A stretch of DNA of 64,000 nucleotides. Source: Stenocarpella maydis (Eukaryota > Ascomycota > Sordariomycetes > Diaporthales > Diaporthaceae). The notes under the pieces were generated by a model that saw only the letters and a program-made list of their open reading frames with translations, was not told the origin of the DNA and ran no database searches. Positions 11,277-22,100 of this stretch are shown here, piece after piece. Where the stretch lies: NCBI GenBank assembly GCA_002270565.1, contig NQMI01000149.1, forward strand, positions 1-64,000, written 5' to 3'. Numbering within the stretch: position 1 is the first letter of the stretch; each line of letters begins with the position of its first letter. A program made the position numbers and the translations under genes.

Positions 11277-12440
11277 GACGTCATGAGCTCTCGCGGGACC
11301 CTTTTTGGGGGGGGGGGGGGGATCTCGGAGCACCAAAATTCGAGTCAGGGAGCCAAATTTGGGCCTCGCCTGATTCCTTCAAGAATGCGGCGTCGTCAGC
11401 AGTTGTGCAGACATTGGCGCCGCCGGCTGGTCATCACTACTTATACAAATCCAACCAGCGCGAGAGTCGATATGCCGGACACCATGACGTTCGATCCAGA
11501 GCAACTCGCTGATTCTCCATGTGGCAGACGAAATACAGCAAGTGAAACAAGCCTCGAGCATAAAAGCCGGGTCTTGCTGTTTGTCCTTCCTGCTCGGCTA
11601 GTCGAATTCCTAGGTCGTCAACACCTAGAGATCGCCACTTTGGCAAGCCTGCTGGTCGACACGGCCCGCCGTCCTCTCCGACCAGGACATCTCCATCTGT
11701 TGCTTGTCCACCATCACCACTTCGGCTGGCCCGGAGAGGCTTCTCCAAGCCAGGTGAAGTGGTGCAATACACCTGGGTATACACACGTCTTGGTGTGTCC
11801 TGTCGTTCCATCAACAGGACTTCAAACAGCCCTAGTGTCAATTCCTGCCCTCACCTACTGTGGCGCATCCACCATTAATGCTCCCCGGTTTCAACGGGTA
11901 CAGCCAGCAAACCCTTGCCTAATAAGTGAAGCAGACCACCGTCGTGCTTCCTTCATACCTTTGATCCGTCTTCGGGACATTTTCCGAATCAACAATCATA
12001 GGGTCGTCGATTAGAACCGGGACCCCATCATTTGTGGCCTCACGGATCTTCTCATCGTCAGCGGGCGCGTCCCCTTAATGTCAAGGATAGGGAGTGATGG
12101 CAGCCCGCCTTCCAAGGCGCCAATGAGTTCTTGACCGCTATCGAGTCGGCTGCCTCGGCATGAGATAAGAGCCATGGCTGCTCCATGTGTCTTGTACTGT
12201 TTTGGGTTTGGTGCGGGAAGACTGTGCCATCACTCATGTACCGACATGCAGCCCTGTGCAAGTACCTTCCGGCCTCCGCAGATAGATCGCCCACCGCCCT
12301 GCCCGACGTACGCCGGAAGCACCTGAACAGCAACCGTGCCAGGCGCTCTGGTAGTGTACTTTGTCCCTGCCCGGGCTGCGAGAAGGTTTCGATTGTTAGC
12401 TCAAGATAAACTGATCTGAGTACTACTGGCATGACAAACT
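11277..12440. other. Spacer with G15 run and possible gene debris
   Basis: A run of 15 G lies at 11307-11321, right after the nuclease-like gene. A 243-codon plus-strand frame (11283-12014) has low-complexity, biased translation and no family likeness. On the minus strand about 11950-12170, short stretches such as GALEGGLPSLPILD and DGVPVLIDDPMIVD sound protein-like but lie in shifting frames. This may be the remains of an unidentified gene; no function can be given. Confidence 0.3.
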
Positions 12441-13210
12441 GAAAATGAATACTACCGGATCATTTCTTTACATAATGTATCTATCTCCGTCGCATGGCCG
12501 CCCCCCTTGGAACACACGTCCATACGTCTGGACATGCGCAAGGTCGAGTGCCAGTACTGCCCATGCCTGCACAATCTGCTATACTTGTATATTTCTACTA
12601 TATATATATCCGTTTATATATTTAGATTCCATTACAGTTCTTACTTATTAATACAGCGTTAAATTAATATAACTTGTAACTATATACTATATATTGTATA
12701 TTACATGTAAATTTGCGTACATATAAGAACGTCTTATATATTGTGTATTATGCCTAGTATATATTTACAACTCTGCTGCTAATATCTAAAGGGTTTAAGC
12801 CTAAAATTATTCAAGCCTACATGTGGGGGTATATTAGATAATCTTATATGAATTGTGCTGTTTATTATAAATGCATTAAAGTAACATATTATCAGATGGG
12901 TAGTTATCCAAACTTTACTTTTTGGTCTCTTAATGTAACTATATTGAACGCTTGGACTGGACTGGCTGTTACTGGTTTAACTCCTGGGAAGTTGGAAGTC
13001 CTTTGGAATGTCTTTTCGCTATCAAACCAGCATTGGTTGTCCCTATTAAGCGAGGGAGTAGAGTGAGAAGGAGGAAAAGTATAAAGGATCATTAGCAGTA
13101 GCAAGAAGCAAGGGAGGAGAATGAATCAACTCCTTTCGGAAGTGAATTGACGTCTTGCAACTGAATGATAATGTTTCTCTATAAATTGCCTTCTCGCGTC
13201 GTTTCAGGTT
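12441..13210. other. AT-rich intergenic stretch
   Basis: AT-rich (especially 12590-12860), with stacked TATATA motifs and no supported gene. The last 100 bases are the presumed 3' flank of the P450 gene, which reads toward this spacer. Confidence 0.5.
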
Positions 13211-15025
13211 TCAGCCTGACCGAGTCCTGAGCTGAACGGCAGCCTTGTTGGCTCTATATGAAATATCATACGTTGCATCATGGCTTGCGAGACCCTCTGG
13301 TACTTGGAGGAGCTCATACTTCCAAAGTATCATGGCCGTGAAAATCCGCATCTCAAGCTGGGCCACCGCTCGACCCCAGCAGGACCTGATTCCCAATCCG
13401 AACGCCAGCTGGGGGTAGGTGGATCTGTCAAACTCGGTTTCCCCTTTCCGGTTCCTGACCAGCCACCTCTCTGGATCAAAAACATCCAGGTTCTCGCTCT
13501 CGTTGCCGTGGTGGGTCTTTGAGGCTTTTGACTCGATCCAGTACTTGGAGGTTGGATGCTGGGAGAAGTCTGGGCCTTGGCAGACGAGAAGGACGACGGT
13601 ATCCTTTGGGATCCTGCACCCGAGCAGCTCCGTGTCGCGAGTAGCATCCCGAGGCACTATCATGGCTGCGCGCAACCTCAAGACCTCCTCCAGGACCGCG
13701 TCGAGGTACGGCATCTTAGATTCGATGATTTCGGCGGCAGCAGGCAGGCGGTCCGCCTCGGCCGCCGATGTCAGCGTGGACCTGAGCTCGTCGTGCAGTC
13801 TTTCTTGGACGTGCGGGTTATCGTTCAGGAGCTTCATGATCCAGACCAGAGCAGCGCTTGTGGTATGCTGCCCGGCCAAAAGATTTCCATACGCCTTGAA
13901 GTGATTTCGAGTCAGTTGGGGGATCAGGATACAACGTCCGCAGGAGTAACCGCGCTAGTTCAAGCGGTGGACATCTGAACTTACCTCATCCGTCATGATT
14001 TGTTTGCCGAACATTGCCTGCCGACCTCTCTTACGGCTGAGTTTGAATTCTCGGTACACCATATGATCAATCCCATTCTCGGCCAGCTTCTCGGCTTGAT
14101 AACGCTGGATTCCCTGGTTGAGATACTGGCGGATGAAATCATTCTTGTTTTTAAATACGCCTCTGTAATACGGAGAGACGTAGTGGGCCCACAATGCAAT
14201 GATCAATGGTGGCCACATCGTGGTGTAAATGGAGGCCATTTTGTCCCCCACGTCCATGAGTCCCTGTTGAAATCTGTGTAGCGGGGCGGAGGGAAACTCC
14301 ACGTCCCCGTCCCTGCCGACAGCGAGCTTTGATCCGTCCAGCTTCTTTTGGAACCGGAGCTGGCTGTCTAGTTCAGAATCTGGAAAGTCCTTGCCGAAAT
14401 GGAACGTGGCCATGACATCGAGGGCAAGCGTCCTGAGGTCAGACACTATACTGAACGGCTTTCCGTGGGCCATGAGAGCCTTTGAGTCCCATAGTTCAAT
14501 AATCCTTCTGCCGTGAGAATGGATAGCGGTACCTCCGACGTCGTGCAAATACTGAGGCGAGAGAAGGTCTTTCAGCCAGCCACGAGAGTTCCTCCAGCTG
14601 TCTCCGGTCTTCATGCTGAGATGGTGCTGGCCAAACAAGGGGAGCCGTTCGATAATATAAGCGGAACGGTCGAAATCACTGCGCGCCATCAACGCCTCTC
14701 GCGTCTCGGGCGTGTCAGCCACCAAGACCACCGGATTGTTAAGTGGGCCCATCAGAGCCTGACAGATCGGAGTCCCGTGCTTCTCAAGCTGGTTGCTGCA
14801 CCATTTCGCTAGCCCAGCAGGGTCGTCCCTAAGTTGGAAGACGTCGCCCCAGATGGACTTGGCCGATTCCGCATTGTATGGAATGCCTGGAAGCGGTTTC
14901 GGGAGTAAGATGCGATAAAGTAGAAGAAGACAGAAGGGCGCAACAGCAGTTAGAAACAACACAGGTGATACAGCATGGCTGAAGTCGAAGGATATTCCAA
15001 GCATGGTGGTATCTAACCCAAACAT
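13211..15025 (-). CDS. Cytochrome P450 monooxygenase
   Basis: Two exons on the minus strand, 13985-15025 and 13211-13894, joined across a 90-base intron (GTAAGT to CAAG), give 574 residues. A hydrophobic N-terminal anchor (VLFLTAVAPFCLLLLYRI) fits an ER-membrane microsomal P450. The I-helix oxygen-binding motif is AGQHTTS, right after the splice; ExxR is EEVLR; PERW follows; and the heme-binding loop is FGLGIRSCWG with the cysteine near residue 517. All core motifs are present, so the enzyme looks functional. It lies tail-to-head with the Zn2Cys6 regulator at 15.6-17.9 kb and close to the decayed HR-PKS, suggesting a role in polyketide tailoring. CYP family and substrate cannot be assigned by eye. 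Confidence 0.9.
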
Positions 15026-15608
15026 GGTGGAGAAATAAATATGTGTTTTGTGTTGGCGGGGGGGGGGGGAACTAAAGTGAGTAGCAGACGTGAGTGTTTG
15101 GTGCCTTTTGATGTAGTTACTGGAACTCCCTTATTTGACTTCGGGTATAATAACAGCTTTGTACCACCGAGTGAACACAGAAAGCTGGCTATGGATACAC
15201 AATTTCGAATGCTTGTTCGGCAGATATCTGCTGAAGGAGCATCATCAGGATTCATAGTGCGTCATTTGATGACGCGGGTGGTCATGTTTCATTCTTGTCC
15301 AACCGACAGCCCGAAAAGTTCAGCCGATCCAGATTTCGGCCGAAGGGTCCTTTAAGCTACAAGCAGTACCAAGTCACCAAGATTACAAGCCAGCAATGGA
15401 ACCTAGTGCCTCAGATCCGAACTGTTCGCTCGATATAACTCCGGATGCTTTTAGAGGGCCACGAGTGTTTGTTCAAAGTCTCAGTGCGGACGATGCGGAA
15501 TTAAAACTCTGGTTCATTTTTATTGGATTCAGTGATATCTATTATAATCAGATTGTATAGTATTTGGTATGGAATCATTGCGCTCTACAATATCTAAGCC
15601 CCAGAGTT
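15026..15608. promoter_or_regulatory. P450 promoter region
   Basis: This interval separates the P450 start (15025, reading left) from the end of the regulator gene (15609). A G10-type run lies at 15058-15069, within 50 bases of the P450 ATG. No gene is supported here. Upstream signals for the P450 must lie here or further right, but no binding site is identified. Confidence 0.4.
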
Positions 15609-17931
15609 TTAGGGCATGGCAAAGTCTATAGGAAACTGGATCCCGGCCCCCGATTCTCGGCCCCCCATGCTTGAAAGCAGCTCGTCGACCAGGCTCTCAT
15701 GGGATTGGTCCGATTCAATCCACATACTTGAGTCTGTTTCAGTCGCGACAAGGTTCGAGACCGTGTCTGGCCAAGCAGAAAAGCTGCTTGAGCTGTTGGC
15801 CGACGGCAGAGCAGCGTCTTTGTCTGCCCGGTTGAGAAGCTCCCCCACAACCTTTGTGCCAGACGCCGCCATCTCACTGACTTCGGAAAGCATCCTGAGT
15901 CGTCTGAGGGCCGTCTCCGCAGCCTGGATCATCCTGGCGCGACTCGGCACTTCGGTCATCATGCCGCATGTCTCAAGTCCATGCGCCCCGTGGCTCAAAT
16001 GACCATCATCTGTGTGGGAACACAGACATAAAAGGAGAACGGCCGCCTCAAATGTGTTGAAAATGATAGCACTGAACCGTATTTGCGAGCCTCCGAACAT
16101 AGAGTGGAGGGTAGATACAGCTTCGAGTTCTTTCAGTGCAGCTGCGGCGAGCCGTTCTCTCTGCGACTGTAGCAGAATGCGCTTGTAGGCTGGGAGGCCA
16201 GCAATATGGGACGCCTGTAGCATCAGGAGTGGACGAAAGTTCCAGCAGACAGAGTCGAAAATGGAGATATGGAGCAGTTGTCTCTGCATTGCGAGTTTCG
16301 GAGACTGCTTGTCCCACGTCGTGTCTGGTTCCAAGGCAAAGGCAGGAATCAGCGTGGGGAGATAGTCAGTACAGAATTTCTCGTATCGTTGCTCCCCCTC
16401 TATTGGATCATATTGTTCGTTCCGGTCGGCCCAGCAGCTTCTCCAAAACCTTCCCAGCTGGACCTGCATAAGACGTTCGGTGAATTCGTCAGGCGCGCTG
16501 ACGTTCGTGGCAGTAGTACCGCCAACGGAGCCGGGCAAAATGCCTGAGATTGATAGTATCTTGGCAACCAGATTATCGGCAAGGAACGGAGTCCGATCAA
16601 GCTGTCGGGACAGGTGGCTGGCAGTTGATTACTGTCAGCACTCGTTTCGAACCGATCAATACTCGGGAAGGAGACCTCAGCCGTACCTGTCAAAGATATA
16701 GAGGCTACACAATACGTGCCTTTGTGTTTCCCTCTCCCACTGCTGGGCGGCGGCGGGACCGGACCGTGGCAGTTCAATGTGCAGGCCAGCTTTTGAGGCC
16801 GCCTGGCCGGCCGACCCGACCAGTTCCCAGAACTGTGCGGTCTTTCCTTCGCAGGACGCTATGAGGGCAGCAAACAGAATATGCTGCACTCGGATTATGG
16901 AGCCCTTCCAGTCGAGGGTCAGGCATGTCTCGGCTAGACGTTCTGCAAGTTCACTACACGATTTCCGGATGTCGAAGAGAGGGATGCCACCGATTTTGTC
17001 AATAGCCTCGGACGGCGATGGCAGGAACTGAGCCGAATACGCGCAAATCCGGAGAACGAGAACTGCAAATTCAACGTCGCCCGCCACGGAGAGGGGCCTT
17101 TTCAGGGAGCACCATTGCTTCCATTGCGCCACAAGGCTAGGCCGGTGGACAATTTGCTTCATCCAGTTCAGCTCATCGAGAAAGTATTGCACCAGGAAAT
17201 CGAGCACTTGCAGAGGAGGGGCCCCTTCAAGATGCCGCTGGATCCCTTCAGCGACGCTCGGCGTCATGTTTGCCATGCTCGTTTCCGGGTCGCCGCACCC
17301 ACCAATGTCCCACTAGATATTCAGGGCTTGGTCAGCATACTAATAGGTCATCCACAGTGCTGCGAAGACAGGTAGCACTACTCAATGCGCCAGGGCCGTT
17401 TGCGCCAGTGCAACTCACTCTCTTTAGAAGGGCCATTGTGTTGAGCTGACTGTGGTCAGAGTACCCGAAGCTATGTTCAAAATCCGCGGGAGCTGCGTTG
17501 CTGGCCATGTCCGGGCGGTTCCGGGCCGCAGTCAGGGCATCTTCGAAATTCTCCGTCCCATTCACGGGGGGGATGGCAACACTCAGCGTACCACCTTGGC
17601 GTCGTGCGGCCTGCGGCTCGACAGACTGGCTGCTGTGGGCCGCGCCCGTCGGATGCGGAGGGAAATTACGCCAGGAAGGGGGTGTGCCCGTGGGAGAGGA
17701 GTCGTAAACACATTCCTCGGGGCGACGGCGCTTGGTGCACTGCGCACATGGATACTGACGGTCGCACTGTGGGCCGCACAATTCAGTCAGCTCAGGATAC
17801 GTAGGTAGGCTTGTCCGTAGCCGGTGCGTGGTTGGACTCACCCTCTGCTTGCGCGTGTAGCAAGGAGCACAGGTGGTCGGGATCCGCCGCTTGTACTTTC
17901 GGCCGAATGCCCTCCCATGCGGCTCTGCCAT
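15609..17931 (-). CDS. Zn2Cys6 transcription factor
   Basis: Four exons on the minus strand (17842-17931, 17419-17766, 16687-17312, 15609-16617) join in phase to 690 residues. The first intron splits the zinc cluster: CAPCYTRKQR lies in exon 1 and CDRQYPCAQC plus the final cysteine in exon 2, giving C-x2-C-x6-C-x5-C-x2-C-x8-C. A basic KYKRR patch precedes it. The rest is a fungal-specific middle homology domain, with IFDSHLSRQLDR spanning the third splice site, typical of this family. The start MAEPHGR at 17931 was preferred over upstream in-frame ATGs because it gives a normal spacing to the zinc cluster. It lies between the P450 and the HR-PKS relic and is the natural candidate pathway regulator. 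It appears intact. Confidence 0.88.
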
Positions 17932-19188
17932 TCTAAAGGACGTGATGTGGCTGGCTCGGATGGAGTTCCCGGTGGTGACCCCCGCTTCCATCAAGCCCAC
18001 GGGCACCAAGGCCGGCGAAGGGGTGAGCCTGATTATGTATGCTGCGGACCAGGATACTGTTGAAAGTCCGTTCAATTCTGATAGGTTCAGTTCACGTCAA
18101 CAACGCACGAAGCTCTTCGAGATTACCAGGCATGCTAGACGTTGGGGGCGGCGCATGTCAGCTTCCAAGGTTTACATCCCCGCTTCCTCCTGCCCTTCTA
18201 CCCAATTACAAACCTTGGAAGGTGACACTCTGTGTACCAAGAGCTTACGCAGCGTTTGGGGGCGTAGGTGAGTACCTAGGTAGTCTACTTAATACACCGG
18301 AAAGATGCGCAACTCGCAGAGCCGTGACAGTATTTATAGTTATATCTTATTTTTTAAATATTGGAAATTCGGTCCATTAAGTTACTTAAAAATATATAAA
18401 ACATAAGACGGCACTTAAGCCTTACGGCATGGGGCTCAAGATCTGCACCAAATAATGTGGATTTTCAGAGAATGCTAGCCTAAGGAAGAAAGAGAGGAAG
18501 GAAGCTGTCAGGACATATCGCACCAGGGCCCTGGGGGTATATAGCGGCGCCCTTGCAACAGGGGCCCTCAGAAGGACTCGCAGACTCCCTCGTTAGGTTT
18601 AATTAATTCTTGGGCCCGAGGGCAACTTGGCCCTATTACTCCACCTACCGCATTATTATCCCTTGACAGAAACAAACAATCAGCGCACCTCGGGTGTTGT
18701 TGTATGGCAAGCCCTTGCATCCAGTCTCACCCAGACAACCGCTTACCTAGAGCAAAGCTATCGTGATGAGTTGGTTTGTAGAAACCAGAGAAGAGGATTC
18801 GGATAATCGGCATCTGTTAGGGATCCTTATCAGGCTGATGTCTGCTAGGGAAGCACAATCCGGCCTGTCTCAGATCCCAAGTGGGAAGTCCCACTTGGCA
18901 TCTGAAGCTGACAGCATTCAGAATCGGCCGAAATTGGACGGGAATCACACAAGATAGGATCTGCGTCGCGTAGATTGACTTTACTACGTAGTTACTTGGA
19001 GGCTCGTGAAGGAGATAAGAATACAACGATGAGCCTCCACATCAGAGTATTTTTTTTTTCTTTTTTCTTTTGTCGCACACGGACCTAGCATACTAGTGCT
19101 TCATCTTGACCAACCTTTGTGTAAGAGAAGAACAAGGAATTTTCCATCTCCTGCCCCTTCGTGTTCTACAGACTAGCAGCACCGCATC
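17932..19188. promoter_or_regulatory. Divergent intergenic region, regulator and HR-PKS relic
   Basis: 1.26 kb between the regulator (leftward) and the dead HR-PKS (rightward). It has an AT-rich patch at 18330-18410 and a pyrimidine tract (TTTTTTTTTCTTTTTTCTTTTG) about 120 bases before the PKS start, a common core-promoter feature in filamentous fungi. No gene is supported; short frames here are chance. Confidence 0.45.
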
Positions 19189-22100
19189 ATGGCGCGCTCA
19201 ACCGCAGAGCGAAACGGGCCGACCGCCATTGTCGGCATGGGTTAGACACTCCAGTTCTGCACCCCCTATCAAATGTACATGCTAAGCGGTTCGTGTAGCT
19301 TGTCGTATGCCTGGAGGTGTTCGTGACATCCCCGGTCTTTGGGAATTCCTCAGGGATCAGAAGGACGTGCAAATGGAGTTCACAGAGCCTCGATTCTCCG
19401 CCAAAGGTTACTACCACCCGGATCTGGACCGGCCCGGGACAGCCGTTGCGGGCAGCGGCTATGTACTCGAGGAGGACCCTCGCCTGTCTGACCCGGCCTT
19501 CTTCGGGATCACGGACATTGAAGCAGACACCATGGATGCGTCCCAGCGCAAGCTTCTCGAGGTCACGTACGAGGCCTTTGAGGACGCGGGCGAGACGTGG
19601 GAGAGCGTCTCGGGCTCGCGAACCGGTGTCTTTGTCGGCGATATTGCGTTTGATAACTACATATCGCAGACTCGCGCCTGGGACTACTCTGGAAAGTACT
19701 CGGCCACCGGCTCGTTCCCGAACATGCTGGCCAACCGGATCCACTATGTCTTCAACCTCAAGGGGCCGAGCGTGCTCCTCAACAGCGCCTGCACATCCGC
19801 CATGTACGCCCTGCACACCGCCATCATCTCGATGCGCAACGGCGACTGCGACCCTGCCATCGTAGCAGGGTCCAACTGGATCATGGACCCCAACTCCCAC
19901 ATCGCAATGGGCAAGCTGGGTGCCCTGTCCGCGACTTCGAGGAGCCACACGTTCGACGAGGCCGCCGATGGCTATGCCCGCGGTGAAGGCTTCGCCGCGG
20001 TGTACCTCAAGTGGCCGTCCCATGCCATCCGTGACGGCTCGCCCATTCGTGCGTTGGTCATGGGCACTGCCGTCAACGCGAATGGCCGCACGACTGGAAT
20101 CACCAACCCGAGCGGCGCAGCACAGGAGATTGTCATCCGGGGGGCGTGAGTTGTCCTGGCGCTGCTATCAACCATCTCACGGGATTTCATGCTGACCTCG
20201 GTGACGGGTGCAGGTACAATGACGCCGGGGGGCTGGACCCCGCCCAGACGATGGTGCTCGAGTGCCACGGGACCGGCACGCGTGTAGGAGACCCGGTCGA
20301 GGTCGAGGCCGCGGGAAACGTATTCGGGCCCAACAGGTCAGACTCGTACCGAGACCGCCTGGTTGTCAGCTCGGTCAAGACAAACGTCGGCCATCTCGAG
20401 GGCGCGTGCGCCTTTCCGGGTATCCTCAAGGTCGTGCCGGCCCATCGAGGCTGGCGAGATACCTCCCATCCTCGGGTTCAAGCCGCCCAACAGGCGCATT
20501 GACTTCGACAAGGCCAAGGCGCGTGTGGTGACGAGCGTGGAGCCATGGCCTGCGGACAAGCCCAGGCGCGCCAGTGTTAGGTCGGCCGGCTTTGGGGGAA
20601 CCAACGGGCACTGCGTTATCGACCACGTCAACAACTACATACCTGGCTATGTCAAGCCCGGGGTCGTCCAGAAGAGCCCCAAGGCTGTGGGTGGCGCCAG
20701 CGGGGCCAACGGGCATGCAAGCAACGGCGCCAATGGCGGCTCGGGACACATGCGCAACGGCATCGACAACGACACTGACTTGCTGGGAGACCCCCTCCAA
20801 GGCCAGCGGAAGCACCAGGCCTCCCCCCCAGAAGTCCTCTGACCCTGCCGCCGCCACCCGCCAGCTGGTCGTGCTCCCGTTCTCGGCGCACAGCCAGGCG
20901 TCTCTCGTCGCCAACATGGAGTCACCCTCCAGGGCCGCCCACAAACACTCCCTCGCCGGCGTGGCTTATACGCTCTCCGCAAAGCGCTCGCGCTTCTCCC
21001 ATCGATCCTACGCAGTGGTAGACAAGAGCCTCGCCGGGGGCCCAGACCTGGACCTGGGCCAGGACACGAGGGCCTTGTTCTCGCCCCAGGCCCTCCGGGT
21101 GGGATTCGTCTTCACCGGCCAGGGCGCGCAGTGGCACGCGATGGGCTCCGAGCTCTTTGAGTACGGCATATTCAGGGAGACCATCTCGTTTCTCGATCGT
21201 GTCCTCGGCACGCTGCCCCACCCCGCCCCGTGGAAGACGCCTGCCATACTCGCCGGGGACTGCGACAGCGAGCTGGTGCAGATGCCTGCCGTCTCACAGA
21301 CGCTGTGCACCGCCCTCCAGATAGGCCTGGTCGACCTGCTCGGCTCGTGGGCCATCCGGCCAGCCGGTGTCGTGGGCCACTCGCCGGGGGAGATGGCCGC
21401 GGCATACGCCGCAGGGGAGCTCTCGGCCGCCGAGGCCATCACGGCCGCGGTCAACTCCCCGGACAGCATCACCATGTCTGGCGATGCCGACGCCATCCAG
21501 GCCCTGCACGCCGCGCTTGACGACGAGGGCGTCTTCAGCAGGGTCCTGCACACGGGCGGCCTCGCGTACCACTCGCACCACATGCGGGCGCTTGGCCAGG
21601 ACTACTCCCTGGCGCTCGAGGCTGCGTATCAGAGCCTCGACAGGTCTGGCCTTGGGCCGAGGGGCCGCAGATATCCCCCAGTCCCGTGGATCTCATCGGT
21701 CATCCCCACCAGGGACATGGCCGCGTCCCACGAGGCCGTCAAGGCCTCGTGTTGGAGATCAAACCTCGAGTCAGCCGTCCAGTTCAGCGACGCCGTGTCA
21801 AGCCTGCTCGGCCTCGAGGGCGCGTCCATCGGAGCCGTGGTCGAGATCGGCCCTCACCCGGCGCTCAAGAGCCCCATGGGCCAGATCGTCAAGGTGCTCG
21901 GCAGGACCGTGCCGCACATTGCGACGCTGAAGAGGGGCGAGGATGCTCGCAGGTCCATGCTACACCTCGCCGGGTCGTTGTCTGCCCTGAATGCAGACGT
22001 GGATCTGGTCGCAGTGAACGCCGTCGATGCCCAGGACCACCCCCAAGGGGCGCCTCGGCTGGCCCACGGCTGCACGGCCGTCGACCTGCCGCCATACAGG

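Noticed and set aside
11283..12014. 243-codon plus-strand frame
   Set aside because: It starts inside a G15 run, has biased composition, no family likeness and no splice or promoter support.
13955..15025. P450 as a truncated pseudogene
   Set aside because: The apparent stop lies in a clear 90-base GT-AG intron; joining the exons restores all P450 motifs in phase.
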